From assembly GCF_015355765.1 (NCBI RefSeq), contig NZ_JACWNA010000022.1, positions 1 to 63,780 of the forward strand: a stretch of 63,780 bases of DNA, in the 5' to 3' direction. The translations under genes were made by a program, and so were the position numbers. Below are positions 53,501-60,577 of this stretch, in pieces. This DNA comes from Actinomyces haliotis (GTDB lineage Bacteria; Actinomycetota; Actinomycetes; Actinomycetales; Actinomycetaceae). Each line of letters begins with the position of its first letter. Within the stretch, counting starts at the first letter, position 1. The notes beneath the pieces were generated by a model that saw only the letters and a program-made list of their open reading frames with translations, did no database searches and was not told the DNA's origin.

Positions 53501-55807
53501 GGCCGCCGAACCCTGGAGTGGATGCGGGAGAACAACCGCAAGGGCATCGTCCTGGCGGGCCGGCCGTACCACATCGACCCCGAGATCAACCACGGCATCC
53601 CCGACGTCATCAACACCCTCGGCATGGCCGTGCTCTCCGAGGACTCAATCCTCCCCGAGCCGGTCGGCCTCGACGAGGCCGCCGACGGCGCCGAGCGGAA
53701 GGTCGCCGGCGGGGCCCTGTCCCGCACGGTCGCGAGGATCAGGCGGGGCGTCGCCACCGCGGCCGACGCCGTCGCCGGCGCCGTCACCGGGAAGGGCGAG
53801 GACCCGCAGGCCCCCGCCGACTGGTCCGACGTCGTCGCCGAGGGCCTGCCCAGCCCCGAGGCCGGCGTCGCCGTCGCCGAGGTCTCCCCGAACCTTCGCG
53901 TGCGCGACCAGTGGGCCTACCACTCGCGCCTCTACCGGGCCGCCGAGCTCGTCACGCGGGCCGACGACCTCGAGCTCGTCCAGCTCAACTCCTTCGGCTG
54001 CGGCGTCGACGCCGTCACCACGGACCAGGTCCAGGAGATCCTCGAGTCCGCCGACAGCGTCTACACGACCCTCAAGATCGACGAGGTCTCCAACCTCGGT
54101 GCCGCCACGATCCGCCTGCGCTCGCTCGCCGCGGCGAGCGAGGCCCGCCGTCGTCGCCGCGAGGAGGCCCTCGCCGCCGACGGTGCGGACGAGGCCGACA
54201 GCGACACGACGGTCGTCGTCGACACCACCGAGGGCGCCCGGGGCGCCGCCGCCAAGAAGGAGCCGCTCGAGAACGGCGGCCACTCCGACGGCGCCGACGG
54301 GATCGCCCTTCCCGGCCGCCGGCCCGGGCGCGCGCTCCCGGCCGCCACCACCCCGGCCTTCACCGAGGAGATGCGCGAGGAGTACACGATCCTCCTGCCC
54401 CAGATGTCCCCGATCCACTTCAAGCCCATCGCCCCGCTCATGAAGCGCCTCGGCTACAACCTCGAGCTCCTCGAGGCCGCCAGCCGCGAGGACCTCGAGG
54501 TGGGGCTGCGCTACGTCAACAACGACGCCTGCTTCCCGGCGATCATGGTCATCGGCCAGCTCATCGGCGCCTTCGAGGACGGCAGCCACGACCCCGACAA
54601 GTGCGTCCTCGCCATCTCCCAGACCGGCGGCATGTGCCGCGCCACCAACTACGCCGCCATGCTCCGCAAGGGCCTGCGCGAGGCCGGCTACCCCCAGGTC
54701 CCCGTCCTCGCCGTCTCCCTCCAGGGCATCGAGGAGAACCCGGGCTTCAAGCTCACCCCGACCATGGCGCTCAAGGCGGTCCAGGGCCTCGTCATCGGCG
54801 ACACCCTCATGACATGCCTCCTGCGCACACGCCCCTACGAGCTCGAGCCCGGCAGCGCCAACGCCCTCATGAACCGCTGGCACACGATCACCGGCGAGTG
54901 GATGGAGCACAAGGGCCGCTCGGCCACCTGGGGCGGGCGCCTCGGCTACCGCCGCCTCCTGCGCGATCTCGTCCGCGAGTTCGACGAGCTCCCGCTGACC
55001 AACGAGCCGCGCAAGCCGCGCGTCGGCGTCGTCGGCGAGATCCTCGTGAAGTTCCAGCCGGACGCCAACAACCACGTCGTCGACCAGATCGAGGCGGAGG
55101 GCTGCGAGGCCGTCGTCCCCGGCCTGCTCGGCTTCATGCTCAACGGCATGACGACGGCGCAGTGGAAGGCCGACACCTACGGTGTCGGCGAGGACAAGGT
55201 CCGTCAGAAGAAGATGGGCGTCTGGTTCCTCGAGCAGATGCAGGCCCCGGCCTCCGCCGCGCTCGCGGCCACGCACGGCAAGTTCGACGTCGAGTGCCCC
55301 ATCACCGAGCTCGCCGAGAAGGCCCAGCGGGTCCTCTCGCTCGGCAACCAGGCCGGTGAGGGCTGGCTGCTCACCGGCGAGATGGTGGACCTCATCGAGA
55401 ACGGCGTGCCGAACATCGTGTGCTGCCAGCCCTTCGCGTGCCTGCCCAACCACGTCGTCGGCAAGGGCATGTTCCGCGAGATCCGCCGCCAGTTCCCGCA
55501 GGCGAACATCGTCGGGATCGACTACGACCCGGGCGCCAGCGAGGTCAACCAGCTCAACCGCATCAAGCTCATGATCTCCACGGCCTTCATGATGCGCGAG
55601 CAGCAGCCGGAGATGGACGCGCAGGAGCGGGCCGAGGCCCTCGAGCAGGTCCTCGCGGGCGAGGACGCCGCCGCCCTCGACGGCGTGGCCGACGGCCGGT
55701 CGATGGCCGAGCTCCTCGCCGACCTCGGACCGGCTCCGGACTGGACGCCGCAGTCGCCCGACGTCGCCGAGGAGCCCGTCCCGGAGCTCGGCGGCTCAGC
55801 GCGCTGA
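50546..55807 (+). CDS. Giant acyl-CoA dehydratase activase fusion protein
   Basis: 1753 residues. Residues 1-105 are Ala/Pro-rich with 27-bp repeats. Two BadF/BadG-type ASKHA ATPase domains follow: about 113-400 (LDIGSTTVKIVLL, NGTCAGGTGAFIDQM, SRCGVFAKSD) and about 460-720 (GIDAGSTTIKAVV, NEACSAGCGSF with the cluster cysteines). Then comes a Cys-rich DUF2229 region (CKLCQNHCQLT, SENACYPAKL, WFPCVFYE), a variable insert (about 1035-1110), and from about 1285 a 2-hydroxyacyl-CoA-dehydratase-like domain (NNDACFPAIM, CQPFACLPNHVVGKG). Homologous single polypeptides occur in anaerobes, where activase ATP hydrolysis drives an electron into a dehydratase. No separate dehydratase subunits or electron donor are adjacent, so substrate and partner are unknown. 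Confidence 0.88.
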   Translation: MSDTQSAQSPTSSDAPVAVPAPAVSGAVPAPAVSGAVPAPAVSGAVPAPAVSGAVPAPAVSGAVPAPAVPRGGRPSLMAIPLGMPTMPSQREAARAARAAQTAAAAVDPDTAPLRMGLDIGSTTVKIVLLPEQAEGEPFPEPVFAEYRRHNADIRGEVTRLLGEVAEKFPGVPVRGAVTGSAGLSLAEVMDLPFVQEVIAETQTVQAKNPDADVIIELGGEDAKITYLHPTPEQRMNGTCAGGTGAFIDQMAQLLHTDASGLNDLASRYQTLYPIASRCGVFAKSDLQPLINQGAESEDLAASVLQAVVTQTIAGLACGRPIKGNVMFLGGPLHFLPELRKAFERTLAEQVDSFTCPEDAQLYVAVGAALMATGTPTPVGVFAQRLATGSTAGLESQRMRPLFSSDDELAAFRERHAQATVPRTGWPAAPEDYDPEAPADERHYPDSGVVPAPAGAGGARYVDCFLGIDAGSTTIKAVVLDADDNICWEHYAGNEGDPVTAAVEILRRIHLEMPEHVRIVRSCVTGYGEGIVKAALRIDEGVVETMAHYRAAAHLNPGVTSVIDIGGQDMKFLRIRNGAIDSISVNEACSAGCGSFLQTFAASMGKSIHEFAEDALTATAPVDLGSRCTVFMNSSVKQAQKEAATPGEISAGLSYSVVRNALYKVIKLRDASQLGERISVQGGTFLNDAVLRAFELLTGREVVRPDVAGLMGCFGAALTAQQTYQGVPGSLMTLAELSRFSLKTETDVCKLCQNHCQLTITTFNDGQRHVSGNRCDRGATQERRATKSDMPNLYDYKYRRTFAYRRLRKGQDTRGEIGIPRVLGMYENYPLWFTVLTSLGFRVMLSGRSNHNLFEKGMDSIPSENACYPAKLSHGHIESLIEKGVQTIWFPCVFYERTLVEGTDDHYNCPIVATYPEVIRNNVEAVRDGQVRMLAPFLNLANPAKLAERLVEVLADWDVTLPEARKAVAAGFAEDAAFKADVRAEGRRTLEWMRENNRKGIVLAGRPYHIDPEINHGIPDVINTLGMAVLSEDSILPEPVGLDEAADGAERKVAGGALSRTVARIRRGVATAADAVAGAVTGKGEDPQAPADWSDVVAEGLPSPEAGVAVAEVSPNLRVRDQWAYHSRLYRAAELVTRADDLELVQLNSFGCGVDAVTTDQVQEILESADSVYTTLKIDEVSNLGAATIRLRSLAAASEARRRRREEALAADGADEADSDTTVVVDTTEGARGAAAKKEPLENGGHSDGADGIALPGRRPGRALPAATTPAFTEEMREEYTILLPQMSPIHFKPIAPLMKRLGYNLELLEAASREDLEVGLRYVNNDACFPAIMVIGQLIGAFEDGSHDPDKCVLAISQTGGMCRATNYAAMLRKGLREAGYPQVPVLAVSLQGIEENPGFKLTPTMALKAVQGLVIGDTLMTCLLRTRPYELEPGSANALMNRWHTITGEWMEHKGRSATWGGRLGYRRLLRDLVREFDELPLTNEPRKPRVGVVGEILVKFQPDANNHVVDQIEAEGCEAVVPGLLGFMLNGMTTAQWKADTYGVGEDKVRQKKMGVWFLEQMQAPASAALAATHGKFDVECPITELAEKAQRVLSLGNQAGEGWLLTGEMVDLIENGVPNIVCCQPFACLPNHVVGKGMFREIRRQFPQANIVGIDYDPGASEVNQLNRIKLMISTAFMMREQQPEMDAQERAEALEQVLAGEDAAALDGVADGRSMAELLADLGPAPDWTPQSPDVAEEPVPELGGSAR
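50597..50750 (+). repeat. Five-plus tandem 27-bp coding repeats in the activase gene
   Basis: Five 27-bp units from 50,597 to 50,731 plus a partial sixth encode AVPAPAVSG. Each carries gccgtgcccgccccagc, the same 17-nt core as the repeats in the VTC gene (3248-3328); the other 10 nt differ between the two loci. A lone core (cgtgcccgccccagc) recurs at about 51,891 in the linker between the two ATPase domains. Confidence 0.92.
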
Positions 55808-55842
55808 GATCGGGACGTCCTGACCACGAGATCGGTGGTCGG
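55806..55842. repeat. Stop-adjacent short repeat after the activase gene
   Basis: gagatcgggacgtcctgacc begins at the activase stop codon and matches 31,584-31,612 behind metQ with three substitutions in 29. gaccac and ggtggtc inside it can pair as a small hairpin. Confidence 0.6.
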
Positions 55843-55910
55843 GCCAGAGCGGCAGCGCACTGAGCACGGTCCGTCCGGCTCGGCTCACGGATCCGCACGG
55901 GACGGGAGCG

Positions 55911-56552
55911 TCAGGCGTGGGAGCCCTTCGCGGAGCTCGTGAGGTCGGAGCCGTCCTGGCTCGTGATGACGCAGGAGACCGTGCGGTCGCCAAGGGTCCA
56001 CGAGGAGGAGGTCGGGGTCAGGGCCGTCGCGGTGAGCGAGGACTCGTCGAGGTTCTTGCCCACGTAGTCGGCGTAGGCGTCGTAGCAGACGTCCGCGGTC
56101 TTCTGGTCCATGGCGTCGCCGGTCGGGAAGGAGTCGGCCTCGATGTCGGCGTTCTTGTAGACCTCGTAGAGGTGCGGGGCGGAGCAGTCGACGACGTCGA
56201 CGGTGTTGACGGTGGCTCCGTCGTCGGCGGTCTCGGTGCCCATGTCGGTGAAGCAGTCGCCGACCTCGAGGTCCTGGGCGGACTTGGTCTCGGCGTCGGC
56301 CTCGGTCGCGGCCGAGGAGGAGCCGGAGGTCGAGGCGCTGGACGAGGAGGAGGCGTCGTCGGAGACGCTGCCGAGGCCGGAGCCGGAGGAGGCGCTGGAG
56401 TCGGCGGAGGAGCTGGACGTGTCAGAGGCGGCGGTGGTCTGGGGGACTGCTGTCCCGGTGGACTCGTGGGCGCCGTCGGACCCGCAGGCGGCGATGCCGA
56501 CGGCGAGGAGCAGGGCGGTGGGAAGGGCGAGGGCTCGGGTCGTGGTTCGCAT
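55911..56552 (-). CDS. Septum-formation family lipoprotein
   Basis: 213 residues. Signal peptide LALPTALLLAVGIAAC (lipobox Cys about 23), then about 65 residues of Ser/Thr/Asp linker. The C-terminal domain from about residue 95 (LEVGDCFTDMG, VDVVDCSAPHLYEVYKNADI, CYDAYADYVG, WTLGDRTVSCVITSQDG) has the four cysteines and H-x-YEV element of the septum_form (PF13845) family. It is surface-exposed; the role in division is inferred from the family name only. Confidence 0.85.
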   Translation of the reverse strand: MRTTTRALALPTALLLAVGIAACGSDGAHESTGTAVPQTTAASDTSSSSADSSASSGSGLGSVSDDASSSSSASTSGSSSAATEADAETKSAQDLEVGDCFTDMGTETADDGATVNTVDVVDCSAPHLYEVYKNADIEADSFPTGDAMDQKTADVCYDAYADYVGKNLDESSLTATALTPTSSSWTLGDRTVSCVITSQDGSDLTSSAKGSHA

Positions 56553-56666
56553 GTGAAGAGACTCTCAAAGGATTCGCACTCATACGATGGGGTGAGGTCC
56601 CCATAGGGTCTCGAAAGCGTGACGAAGCGCGTGTTCGCGCAGGTCAGAGGGGCTTGACGGGTGCCG

Positions 56667-57182
56667 TCACGACGCCGTCGGGCTCGGCGTCACGGCCGTG
56701 CCGCCGCCGGACGCCGCCGAGCCCGTCGTCTGCACGCCGTCCTCGTCAGGCGTGACGAGGCAGAGGATCTCGCGGTCGCCCCGGACCCAGCTCTCCTCGT
56801 CGGGCACGAACCACTTGAGCTGGAAGATCGAGGCGCGAGGCGTGCCCCCGGTGAACTCCTGGAAGGCGTCCGTGCAGGCACCCGTCGCCTCGGTCTTGAT
56901 CGCCTTCGTGCCGGGGAAGGAGTCGTAGGTGGTGAGCTTCGAGGACTTGAAGGCCTCGAAGGTGTGGGGCTCGGAGCAGGCGACCTTCTCGACGCGGGTG
57001 ACCGACTCCGTCGTGCCGTCGTCGGGCACGTTGAAGCACTCGCCGACCTTGACCTGGAAGGCGGAGGTGGCCGCCGGCGACGGCGTCGCGGTCGCCTGGC
57101 TCGTCCCGTAGCCGGAGCACCCGGCCAGGCTCAGGACGGTCAGGGGGACGATCGCGGCGAGGCGTCGGGCGGAGGAGCGCAT
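56667..57182 (-). CDS. Second septum-formation family lipoprotein
   Basis: 171 residues from the ATG at 57,182; an alternative GTG lies at 57,200. Lipobox LSLAGC (Cys about 22) and a short linker precede the domain VKVGECFNVPDDG, KVACSEPHTFEAFKSSKL, CTDAFQEFTGG, WVRGDREILCLVTPDEDG, with the same four-Cys layout as the neighbour at 55,911 but low identity. The tandem pair probably arose by duplication. Adjacent genes give no pathway. Confidence 0.83.
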   Translation of the reverse strand: MRSSARRLAAIVPLTVLSLAGCSGYGTSQATATPSPAATSAFQVKVGECFNVPDDGTTESVTRVEKVACSEPHTFEAFKSSKLTTYDSFPGTKAIKTEATGACTDAFQEFTGGTPRASIFQLKWFVPDEESWVRGDREILCLVTPDEDGVQTTGSAASGGGTAVTPSPTAS

Positions 57183-57289
57183 GGTCCAAGAGTGCCGCAC
57201 ACCGGGCGGCCGGAAGGGGTGGCGACGCCGTGGCGGGTCGCCCGGGTCGGCCCTGGCCGGTGCTCGAGCGTCACGCCTAGAGTGCGGCC

Positions 57290-58312
57290 ATGGGCAGGTT
57301 CATCAACTCCGAGGACACGGTCATCGACGACCTCCTCGAGGGCCTCGCCCTCGCCCACCCGGACCTCGTGGACGTCGACGTCGCCCACCGGATCGTCCGG
57401 CGCGCCACCCCGAAGGCTCCCGGCCGGGTCGCGCTCGTCTCCGGCGGCGGCACCGGGCACGAGCCGCTCCACTCGGGCTTCGTGGGGCAGGGGATGCTCG
57501 ACGCGGCCGTCATCGGCGACGTCTTCACCTCGCCCACCCCTGACCTCGTCTCCCGCGCCCTCACGCAGGTGACCGGCGACGCCGGCGCGCTCGTCGTCGT
57601 CAAGAACTACACCGGCGATGTCCTCAACTTCGACATGGGCGTCGAGCTCGCCGCCGACGCGGGCCTGCGCACGCGCACCGTGCTGGTCGCCGACGACGTC
57701 GCCGTGAACGACACCGGGATCGAGGTCGGGCGCCGCGGCGTCGGGGCGACCGTCCTGGTCGAGAGGACCGCCGGGGCCGCCGCCGAGCAGGGGCGCGACC
57801 TCGACGACGTCGCGGACGTCGCTGAGCGCGTCGCCTCCCGGGCGCGGTCCTTCGGCGTCGGGATGAGGCCGGGCACGGCGCTCACCACCGGTCGGCCCGT
57901 CTTCGACCTGCCCGAGGGGCAGATGGAGATCGGCGTCGGGATCCACGGTGAGCTGGGCGTGCGCCGCGGCCCCTCGGGCACGGCGAAGGAGGTCGCGGGC
58001 GTCATCGTGAGCACGCTCCTGGACTGCCTCGACCGCGAGCTCGGCGGCCGGAGGGCGTGGGCCGACGGCGGGGTGATCGTGCTGCTGAGCGGGCTGGGTG
58101 CGACGCCGCGCCTCGAGCTCTACGTCCTCTACGCGGAGATCGCGCGCCTGCTCAACACGGCCGACGTGTGGGTCCACCGGCGACTCGTGGGGGAGTACGT
58201 GACGAGCCTCGACATGGCGGGGTGCACGCTCACGGTTCTGCCTGCCGACGAGGAGCTGCTCGAGCTGTGGGACGCACCGGTGGTGACGTCGGCGCTGCGC
58301 TGGGGCGCGTGA
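57290..58312 (+). CDS. dhaK: Dihydroxyacetone kinase subunit DhaK
   Basis: 340 residues, normal for a stand-alone DhaK. VALVSGGGTGHEPLHSGFVG, VVKNYTGDVLNFDMG and MEIGVGIHGELGVRR, whose His binds dihydroxyacetone covalently, are all present. DhaK needs DhaL (ADP carrier) and a PTS DhaM to phosphorylate dihydroxyacetone. Neither follows here: the gene ends at a terminator and then the tRNA-fragment boundary. The partners may be elsewhere or were displaced. Confidence 0.93.
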   Translation: MGRFINSEDTVIDDLLEGLALAHPDLVDVDVAHRIVRRATPKAPGRVALVSGGGTGHEPLHSGFVGQGMLDAAVIGDVFTSPTPDLVSRALTQVTGDAGALVVVKNYTGDVLNFDMGVELAADAGLRTRTVLVADDVAVNDTGIEVGRRGVGATVLVERTAGAAAEQGRDLDDVADVAERVASRARSFGVGMRPGTALTTGRPVFDLPEGQMEIGVGIHGELGVRRGPSGTAKEVAGVIVSTLLDCLDRELGGRRAWADGGVIVLLSGLGATPRLELYVLYAEIARLLNTADVWVHRRLVGEYVTSLDMAGCTLTVLPADEELLELWDAPVVTSALRWGA

Positions 58313-58365
58313 CGGGCCCGGGCGCTCGGTTCTGTCTGAGGCTGTCCGCCTCAAGAACGAGGACG

Positions 58366-58403
58366 GGCCCTCGGGCCGGGTTGTCTCTCCCGGCCCGAGG
58401 GCC
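58366..58403 (+). terminator. Terminator after dhaK
   Basis: ggccctcgggccggg (58,366-58,380) pairs perfectly with cccggcccgagggcc (58,389-58,403), loop ttgtctct. Confidence 0.8.
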
Positions 58404-58870
58404 TTCGTCGTCGAGGGGCTCGCGTTCCCCGGGCTTCCCATGACCCGGGAGGAGCCTCCTCCTTCGCCGGAGCGAGTCGTCCGGGCTCCCTAGGACCCGT
58501 GCGGCTCTCGGAGCTGGCAGGTCATCGGGTTCCCCAACCCTCGCTGCCCGCTCCGTCCGGCGGTAGGAACTATGTAACCCACTGACCCTGGGAGGGCACC
58601 GGGGCGGAGCCTGTGAAAGACCTAGGAACGACGCCGGTCGGTCAGTGCTGGACCGAACTCGGTGCGCGGATCGACCGAACTCGGCGTGCAGGCTGACCCT
58701 GCTCGTGTCCATCGCGCGTCTTCGCACCCGCTGCGCTTCTCTGCACCCTGTGCTCGCCCTGGAGTCGTCTCAGCGGCGAGCACAGGGTGCGAGCTGGCGC
58801 GAGCGGTGCGAGTTGGCGTGAACACAGTGCTGGTGAGTGGGGGCGCGAGCGGTACGGGGGTGGGCAACGA
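58404..58870. repeat. Non-coding stretch with a 16-bp-stem inverted repeat
   Basis: No convincing ORF. gcaccctgtgctcgcc (58,743-58,758) pairs exactly with 58,775-58,790, and the left half with its flank (58,721-58,758) matches a copy inside hrpB at 39,732. Two accgaactcgg repeats lie at 58,651 and 58,674. The stretch holds the leader side of the former tRNA locus. Confidence 0.6.
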
Positions 58871-58905
58871 GAAAGCCCCGGAACCATGCGGTTCCCGGGG
58901 CTTTC
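58871..58905 (-). terminator. tRNA terminator left at the island boundary
   Basis: gaaagccccggaacc pairs with the arm ending ggggctttc (one bulge). It directly follows, on the minus strand, the tRNA 3' fragment at 58,907-58,930, exactly where a tRNA terminator belongs. Confidence 0.75.
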
Positions 58906-58906
58906 C

Positions 58907-58930
58907 GGCGGAGGATGGGGGATTCGAACT
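58907..58930 (-). pseudogene. 3' fragment of a tRNA-Ser gene, putative attachment site
   Basis: On the minus strand the sequence runs agttcgaatcccccatcctc then cgcc: T-loop, 3' T-stem and acceptor of a tRNA whose 5' end would be ggaggat, as in tRNA-Ser. No matching 5' half lies to the right (58,931-59,010): acceptor, T-stem 5' strand and anticodon arm do not pair. Such 3'-end duplicates mark the far end of elements integrated into tRNA genes, so the element should lie to the right and the intact tRNA beyond the window. Confidence 0.6.
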
Positions 58931-59051
58931 CTCGCGTGCCTCGAGGCGGGGCGCCGGTTCCGCAGAATCACGCGGACACGGTTAGCCAACGGCACCCATG
59001 TCTGACCATGCACGTACTGTCTCGCGTTGACGCCGTCAACACGAGGGAGGG

Positions 59052-59300
59052 TTATGGCATGGCTTCGGTGAGGCACCGCCGGCGGGCGCACGGGATGGTG
59101 ACGCACGCGGTACTCGCGAGCTTCTCGATCGTGGCGTACCCCTCACCGCTCCGGTAGGGCAGGCGGTCGACGAGGGCCTCGAGGACCTTCTGGGTCCCCT
59201 TCAGTGGCCTCCCGTCGAGGGGCCCCCATCCCTGGCGGGCCAGCTTCGCGATGAGCTGGCCAGTTCCCCACCCGGCGGTGGCGCGTCCGCGTCCGGCGCA
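59052..59300 (-). pseudogene. Decayed helix-turn-helix protein remnant
   Basis: One minus-strand frame reads GTGQLIAKLARQGWGPLDG, continues KVLEALVDRLPYRSGEGYAT, then IEKLASTACVTIPCARRRCL and TEAMP, and ends at TAA (59,052). The composition is protein-like and resembles the winged-helix module of phage or plasmid replication/regulatory proteins. It has no start and the helix appears mutated, so it is a fragment. The rest of 58,931-59,428 shows no other feature. Confidence 0.45.
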
Positions 59301-59428
59301 GCGGCTGTTCTTCGACTGCCGACATCATGAGAGACGGAAGGCGCACGGACGATCGGAAACGCCGAACGTGATGCCCGACCCTGACAACTGTCCCGAAACG
59401 TCCCAAATTGCCACGTACACTCGCCCGC

Positions 59429-59733
59429 ATGGCACACGCGGGGAAAGAGGGCGCGATCCCGCGCTTCACCCTGCCTGACCGGATCCGCAAAGCTCGCACC
59501 ACCGCGAACCTCTCCCAGACGGAAGCCGGCCCCGCCCTCGGCCTCCACGCCAAGCACTCAACGGCTACGAAGCTGGACGAGTGACCCCCGGCCATACGTT
59601 CCTCGGTGCGCTCGCGGCCCTGACCAACGTCTCCGACCACTGGGTCATCGCGGGCGATGACGGCCTGTGCCCCAACTGGCTCGCCGTCAGCGCGTGCGGG
59701 TGCTGCCTCGACTCCCTCGAGCCCCGAGCCTGA
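59429..59733 (+). pseudogene. Broken XRE-family repressor (phage/ICE type)
   Basis: The ATG at 59,429 opens MAHAGKEGAIPRFTLPDRIR then KARTTANLSQTEAGPALGLH, the start of an actinophage-like Cro/CI protein, but the recognition helix is replaced by scrambled sequence and a stop comes at 59,584. A second frame starting at the overlapping GTG (59,581) ends LTNVSDHWVIAGDDGLCPNW and beyond, resembling the C-terminal tail of such repressors. The middle has been lost. A TACACT -10 lies 7 nt before the ATG (near-leaderless). Confidence 0.5.
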
Positions 59734-59735
59734 CC

Positions 59736-60125
59736 ATGGCGCTTGAAGACGGCGGGTACCGCCCGCCACCACCGAACGCGTGTGATCCTCCCGACGAGTA
59801 CCCGATCGAGGTGACCGACGTGGATGAGCCGGGGGAACATCGCATCTTCGTCAGGCAGACCTGGTACAAGAACCAGATTGTCGACTACTCAATCCAGCAC
59901 GAGGTGCGGCTCTCGCCAGACGACGACTGGGAAGCCGTGTACCGGATCGACACCTCGCACGGCTCCATCCACTTCCATCAGATGTACCGCACGCGCCCTG
60001 AACGAAAGGCGGTCATCACAGTTCTCGGGCCGCGGGATCGTGACATACTGGGTAGGTCTTACGACACCTCATACGATGAGGTATTCGACAAGATCGAGGA
60101 TCACTTCAGGAGATGGGGCAGATGA
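59736..60125 (+). CDS. Small conserved island protein, TumE/DUF7718-like pattern
   Basis: 129 residues from the ATG at 59,736, 2 nt after the repressor remnant. The core EHRIFVRQTWYKNQIVDYSI, VRLSPDDDWEAVYRIDTSHG, SIHFHQMY and a C-terminal IEDHFRRWG helix recall the small beta-rich DUF6516/TumE and DUF7718 proteins, where a Y/R-D-x-x-H/R-G-x-x-H-x-H centre is typical. The stop overlaps the next start (ATGA). Toxin-antitoxin architecture is plausible; activity is unproven. Confidence 0.6.
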   Translation: MALEDGGYRPPPPNACDPPDEYPIEVTDVDEPGEHRIFVRQTWYKNQIVDYSIQHEVRLSPDDDWEAVYRIDTSHGSIHFHQMYRTRPERKAVITVLGPRDRDILGRSYDTSYDEVFDKIEDHFRRWGR

Positions 60126-60577
60126 GCACATCCACGGCCACGCGGCGTGACGCTGCGCGCGCCCTCGGTCGCTTCATGGGCACCCGCGCTGCACGTGACC
60201 TCTTCGCTTTCAATGGATACGTCAGCGGCACCCGAATCCTTCCCGTCCTCGAGAGTGATCCCTTCGATGAGGTGATCGAGGACCACACCCGCTCAGGCGA
60301 GACCACGGTAGTCGCCGTCTACTACCCGGAGCGAACCGGGCGTGAGCAGTTCGCCTTCATGAAGTGGGAGGCACCCACTACGGAGCCGCCATCCCACCTC
60401 GAGAAGTCGGACGGCTTCAAGCTGGGCAGGGGGCGAGATGGGCGCACGTCGTCAGTCGGCATGGTCCTCGACTACATGGACGGCCGGATCAAGACCATCA
60501 AGGACAACCGTCTCACGACAGCCAGAATCCCTGATGTGCTGCGATCGGTCTCGTCCAAGACCTTCGCCATGGTCTGA
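60122..60577 (+). CDS. Unknown partner protein of the island gene pair
   Basis: 151 residues from the ATG at 60,122, overlapping the preceding gene by 4 bp. A basic N-terminal helix (TRRDAARALGRFMGTRAARD) precedes strands (TTVVAVYYPERTGREQFAFM) and a Lys/Arg-rich C-terminus (MDGRIKTIKDNRLTTARIPD). There is no membrane segment or recognised domain. Tight coupling suggests the two proteins interact. A hairpin terminator follows 15 bp after the stop. Confidence 0.6.
   Translation: MSTSTATRRDAARALGRFMGTRAARDLFAFNGYVSGTRILPVLESDPFDEVIEDHTRSGETTVVAVYYPERTGREQFAFMKWEAPTTEPPSHLEKSDGFKLGRGRDGRTSSVGMVLDYMDGRIKTIKDNRLTTARIPDVLRSVSSKTFAMV

Noticed and set aside
50483-53593. 1036-residue minus-strand open frame opposite the activase gene
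   Set aside because: Composition is Gly/Val/Asp/Leu shadow of GC-rich antisense; no motifs, and the plus strand has a full set of conserved domains.
58907-58995. Complete tRNA on the minus strand
   Set aside because: Length would fit a class II tRNA, but acceptor, T-stem and anticodon arm do not pair; only the 3' 24 nt are tRNA.
58642-59106. 154-residue minus-strand frame across the tRNA fragment
   Set aside because: Reads through a terminator and tRNA sequence (VRIPHPPP pattern typical of tRNA translation).
59143-59772. 209-residue minus-strand frame in the island
   Set aside because: Arg/Pro-rich shadow; a different minus frame (59,052-59,300) gives protein-like HTH sequence and the plus strand carries the XRE remnant.
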